Shown here: positions 14,396-14,795 of the stretch, in pieces
Position numbering within the stretch: position 1 is the first letter of the stretch
Layout: each line of letters opens with the position of its first letter
NCBI GenBank assembly: GCA_000482145.1
Contig: AUXH01000485.1
Span: 1 to 14,795, forward strand
Length of the DNA stretch: 14,795 bases
From: Strigomonas culicis
Taxonomy: Eukaryota > Euglenozoa > Kinetoplastea > Trypanosomatida > Trypanosomatidae
Direction of reading: 5' to 3'
Notes under the pieces: model-generated
The model's input: the letters and a program-made list of their open reading frames with translations, nothing else
What the model was told of the DNA's origin: nothing
Database searches by the model: none
Position numbers and translations under genes: made by a program

Positions 14396-14480
14396 TTCTT
14401 CATGATGCACACACTTATTCTACGAGCGATGTCTGACAGTTCGTTGATGATATACTATAACATGCACTACCAGCTGAAGC
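14396..14480 (+). ncRNA. Candidate box C/D snoRNA
   Basis: Ordered C/D boxes with family-like spacing: C-like ATGATGC at 14402-14408 (one mismatch to RUGAUGA), D' CTGA at 14433-14436, C' TGATGA at 14445-14450 and D CTGA at 14474-14477. The two spacers are 24 and 23 nt, and D' and C' are 8 nt apart, as expected for a double-guide RNA directing 2'-O-methylation. A long terminal stem is not visible (only about 3 bp), and the C box is imperfect, so this is the weaker complete candidate. The ends are approximate. The position between an H/ACA candidate and another C/D candidate supports it. Confidence 0.45.
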
Positions 14481-14570
14481 TCATACACTCTTATGTATGC
14501 TGTTTATCGATACTATATTTTCCTTTTTTTTTCACCACTTACGTGCCTATCGCCACCCGCGCGGAGTGTA

Positions 14571-14671
14571 CGCAGTGCAGCTGATGATCATACGCGGTAC
14601 ATATTAACAGCAACATCTGACCCCGAATGACGCTACTATCGTTTTGGAGCTAATCGCTGACCTGCACTGTG
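14571..14671 (+). ncRNA. Box C/D snoRNA with 10-bp terminal stem
   Basis: About 101 nt carrying C TGATGA at 14582-14587, D' CTGA at 14617-14620, C'-like ATGACG at 14627-14632 and D CTGA at 14657-14660. The terminal stem pairs 14571-14580 with 14662-14671: eight consecutive Watson-Crick pairs (CAGTGCAG with CTGCACTG), then one GU and one CG. One unpaired base lies on each side between the stem and the C and D boxes. The spacers (29 and 24 nt) and the 6-nt D'-C' gap suit a guide for 2'-O-methylation by fibrillarin/NOP56/NOP58/SNU13. The base before UGAUGA is C rather than a purine, a small deviation. Guide sequences lie just upstream of 14617 and 14657. I could not assign targets. Confidence 0.6.
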
Positions 14672-14700
14672 CGCTGCGCTGCGTGGCGTGGCGTGGCGCG
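14671..14700. repeat. GCGCT/GCGTG short tandem repeats
   Basis: Two GCGCT-like units are followed by three GCGTG units, in a GC-rich island (14661-14740) that contrasts with the AT-rich surroundings and lies between two C/D RNA candidates. Confidence 0.7.
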
Positions 14701-14738
14701 GTGTCCACGTGCGTGCCTGCTGTGCGCTTGTGTGCCGC

Positions 14739-14795
14739 TGATGATACCATTTGACATTAAGCACAGTTTGACCTGAACCCTTAATGAACGTGAAC
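14739..14795 (+). ncRNA. Candidate box C/D snoRNA, truncated by the window end
   Basis: C box TGATGA at 14739-14744 in the same local context (GCTGATGAT) as the C box at 14582. It is followed by D' CTGA at 14773-14776 after a 28-nt spacer, and a degenerate C'-like ATGAAC at 14784-14789. The layout mirrors the RNA at 14571-14671, but the D box and 3' stem would lie beyond the window, so it cannot be confirmed here. A matching stem would need to complement the GTGTGCCGC that precedes the C box (14730-14738). Confidence 0.4.

Noticed and set aside
14387..14584. A 65-codon open frame near the right end
   Set aside because: It overlaps two C/D RNA candidates, has no preceding pyrimidine tract and AG, and has no recognisable features.
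1..14795. Mobile elements, CRISPR arrays, tRNA or rRNA genes, cis-spliced introns
   Set aside because: No direct repeats with spacers, no transposase or reverse-transcriptase frames, no cloverleaf candidates, and all genes are continuous.

Overview
The window looks like part of a directional (polycistronic) gene cluster from a trypanosomatid protist. All eight credible protein genes lie on the + strand and are uninterrupted. Each start codon is preceded by a pyrimidine tract followed by an AG, which is the layout of a spliced-leader trans-splicing acceptor. Coding regions are GC-rich, while intergenic regions are AT-rich and full of CT, AT, TTA and homopolymer runs. I cannot name the genus. 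From memory, PABP2 and BBS1 are both on chromosome 35 of Leishmania major, which would fit conserved synteny but is unchecked.

Layout, left to right: 1-275 is the leader region of a poly(A)-binding protein gene, with a (CT)16 repeat and an A-rich tract. 276-1949 is PABP (four RRMs plus MLLE domain). 1950-3191 is an AT-rich non-coding stretch. 3378-4373 is a TB2/DP1/HVA22 (REEP/Yop1-like) ER-shaping protein. 4728-6584 is HBS1, the ribosome-rescue GTPase. 7184-8683 is a DUF2009/UPF0652 protein of unknown function. 9083-10072 is RNA polymerase III subunit RPC4. 10503-12368 is BBS1 of the BBSome. 12689-13366 is a two-pass membrane protein resembling the V-ATPase assembly factor VMA21, with a long N-terminal extension and a KKXX ER-retrieval tail. 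13763-13951 encodes an unrecognised 62-residue single-pass membrane protein.

The last 530 bases hold no convincing protein gene. They do fold and match as a small cluster of guide RNAs: one single-hairpin H/ACA RNA with an AGA box (14271-14336), two box C/D candidates (about 14396-14480 and 14571-14671), and a third C/D candidate cut by the window end (from 14739). Mixed C/D and single-hairpin H/ACA clusters are typical of trypanosomatids, and this is the main content a protein-only annotation would miss.

The genes do not form one pathway. Co-transcription in these organisms does not imply shared function, although PABP, HBS1, RPC4 and the guide RNAs all concern RNA or translation. Expression is expected to be set after transcription, through trans-splicing and UTRs. 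The clearest regulatory hints are the A-rich PABP leader, alternative splice acceptors that include or skip an upstream ORF before the TB2/DP1 gene, and an acceptor only 2 nt before the VMA21-like start codon.
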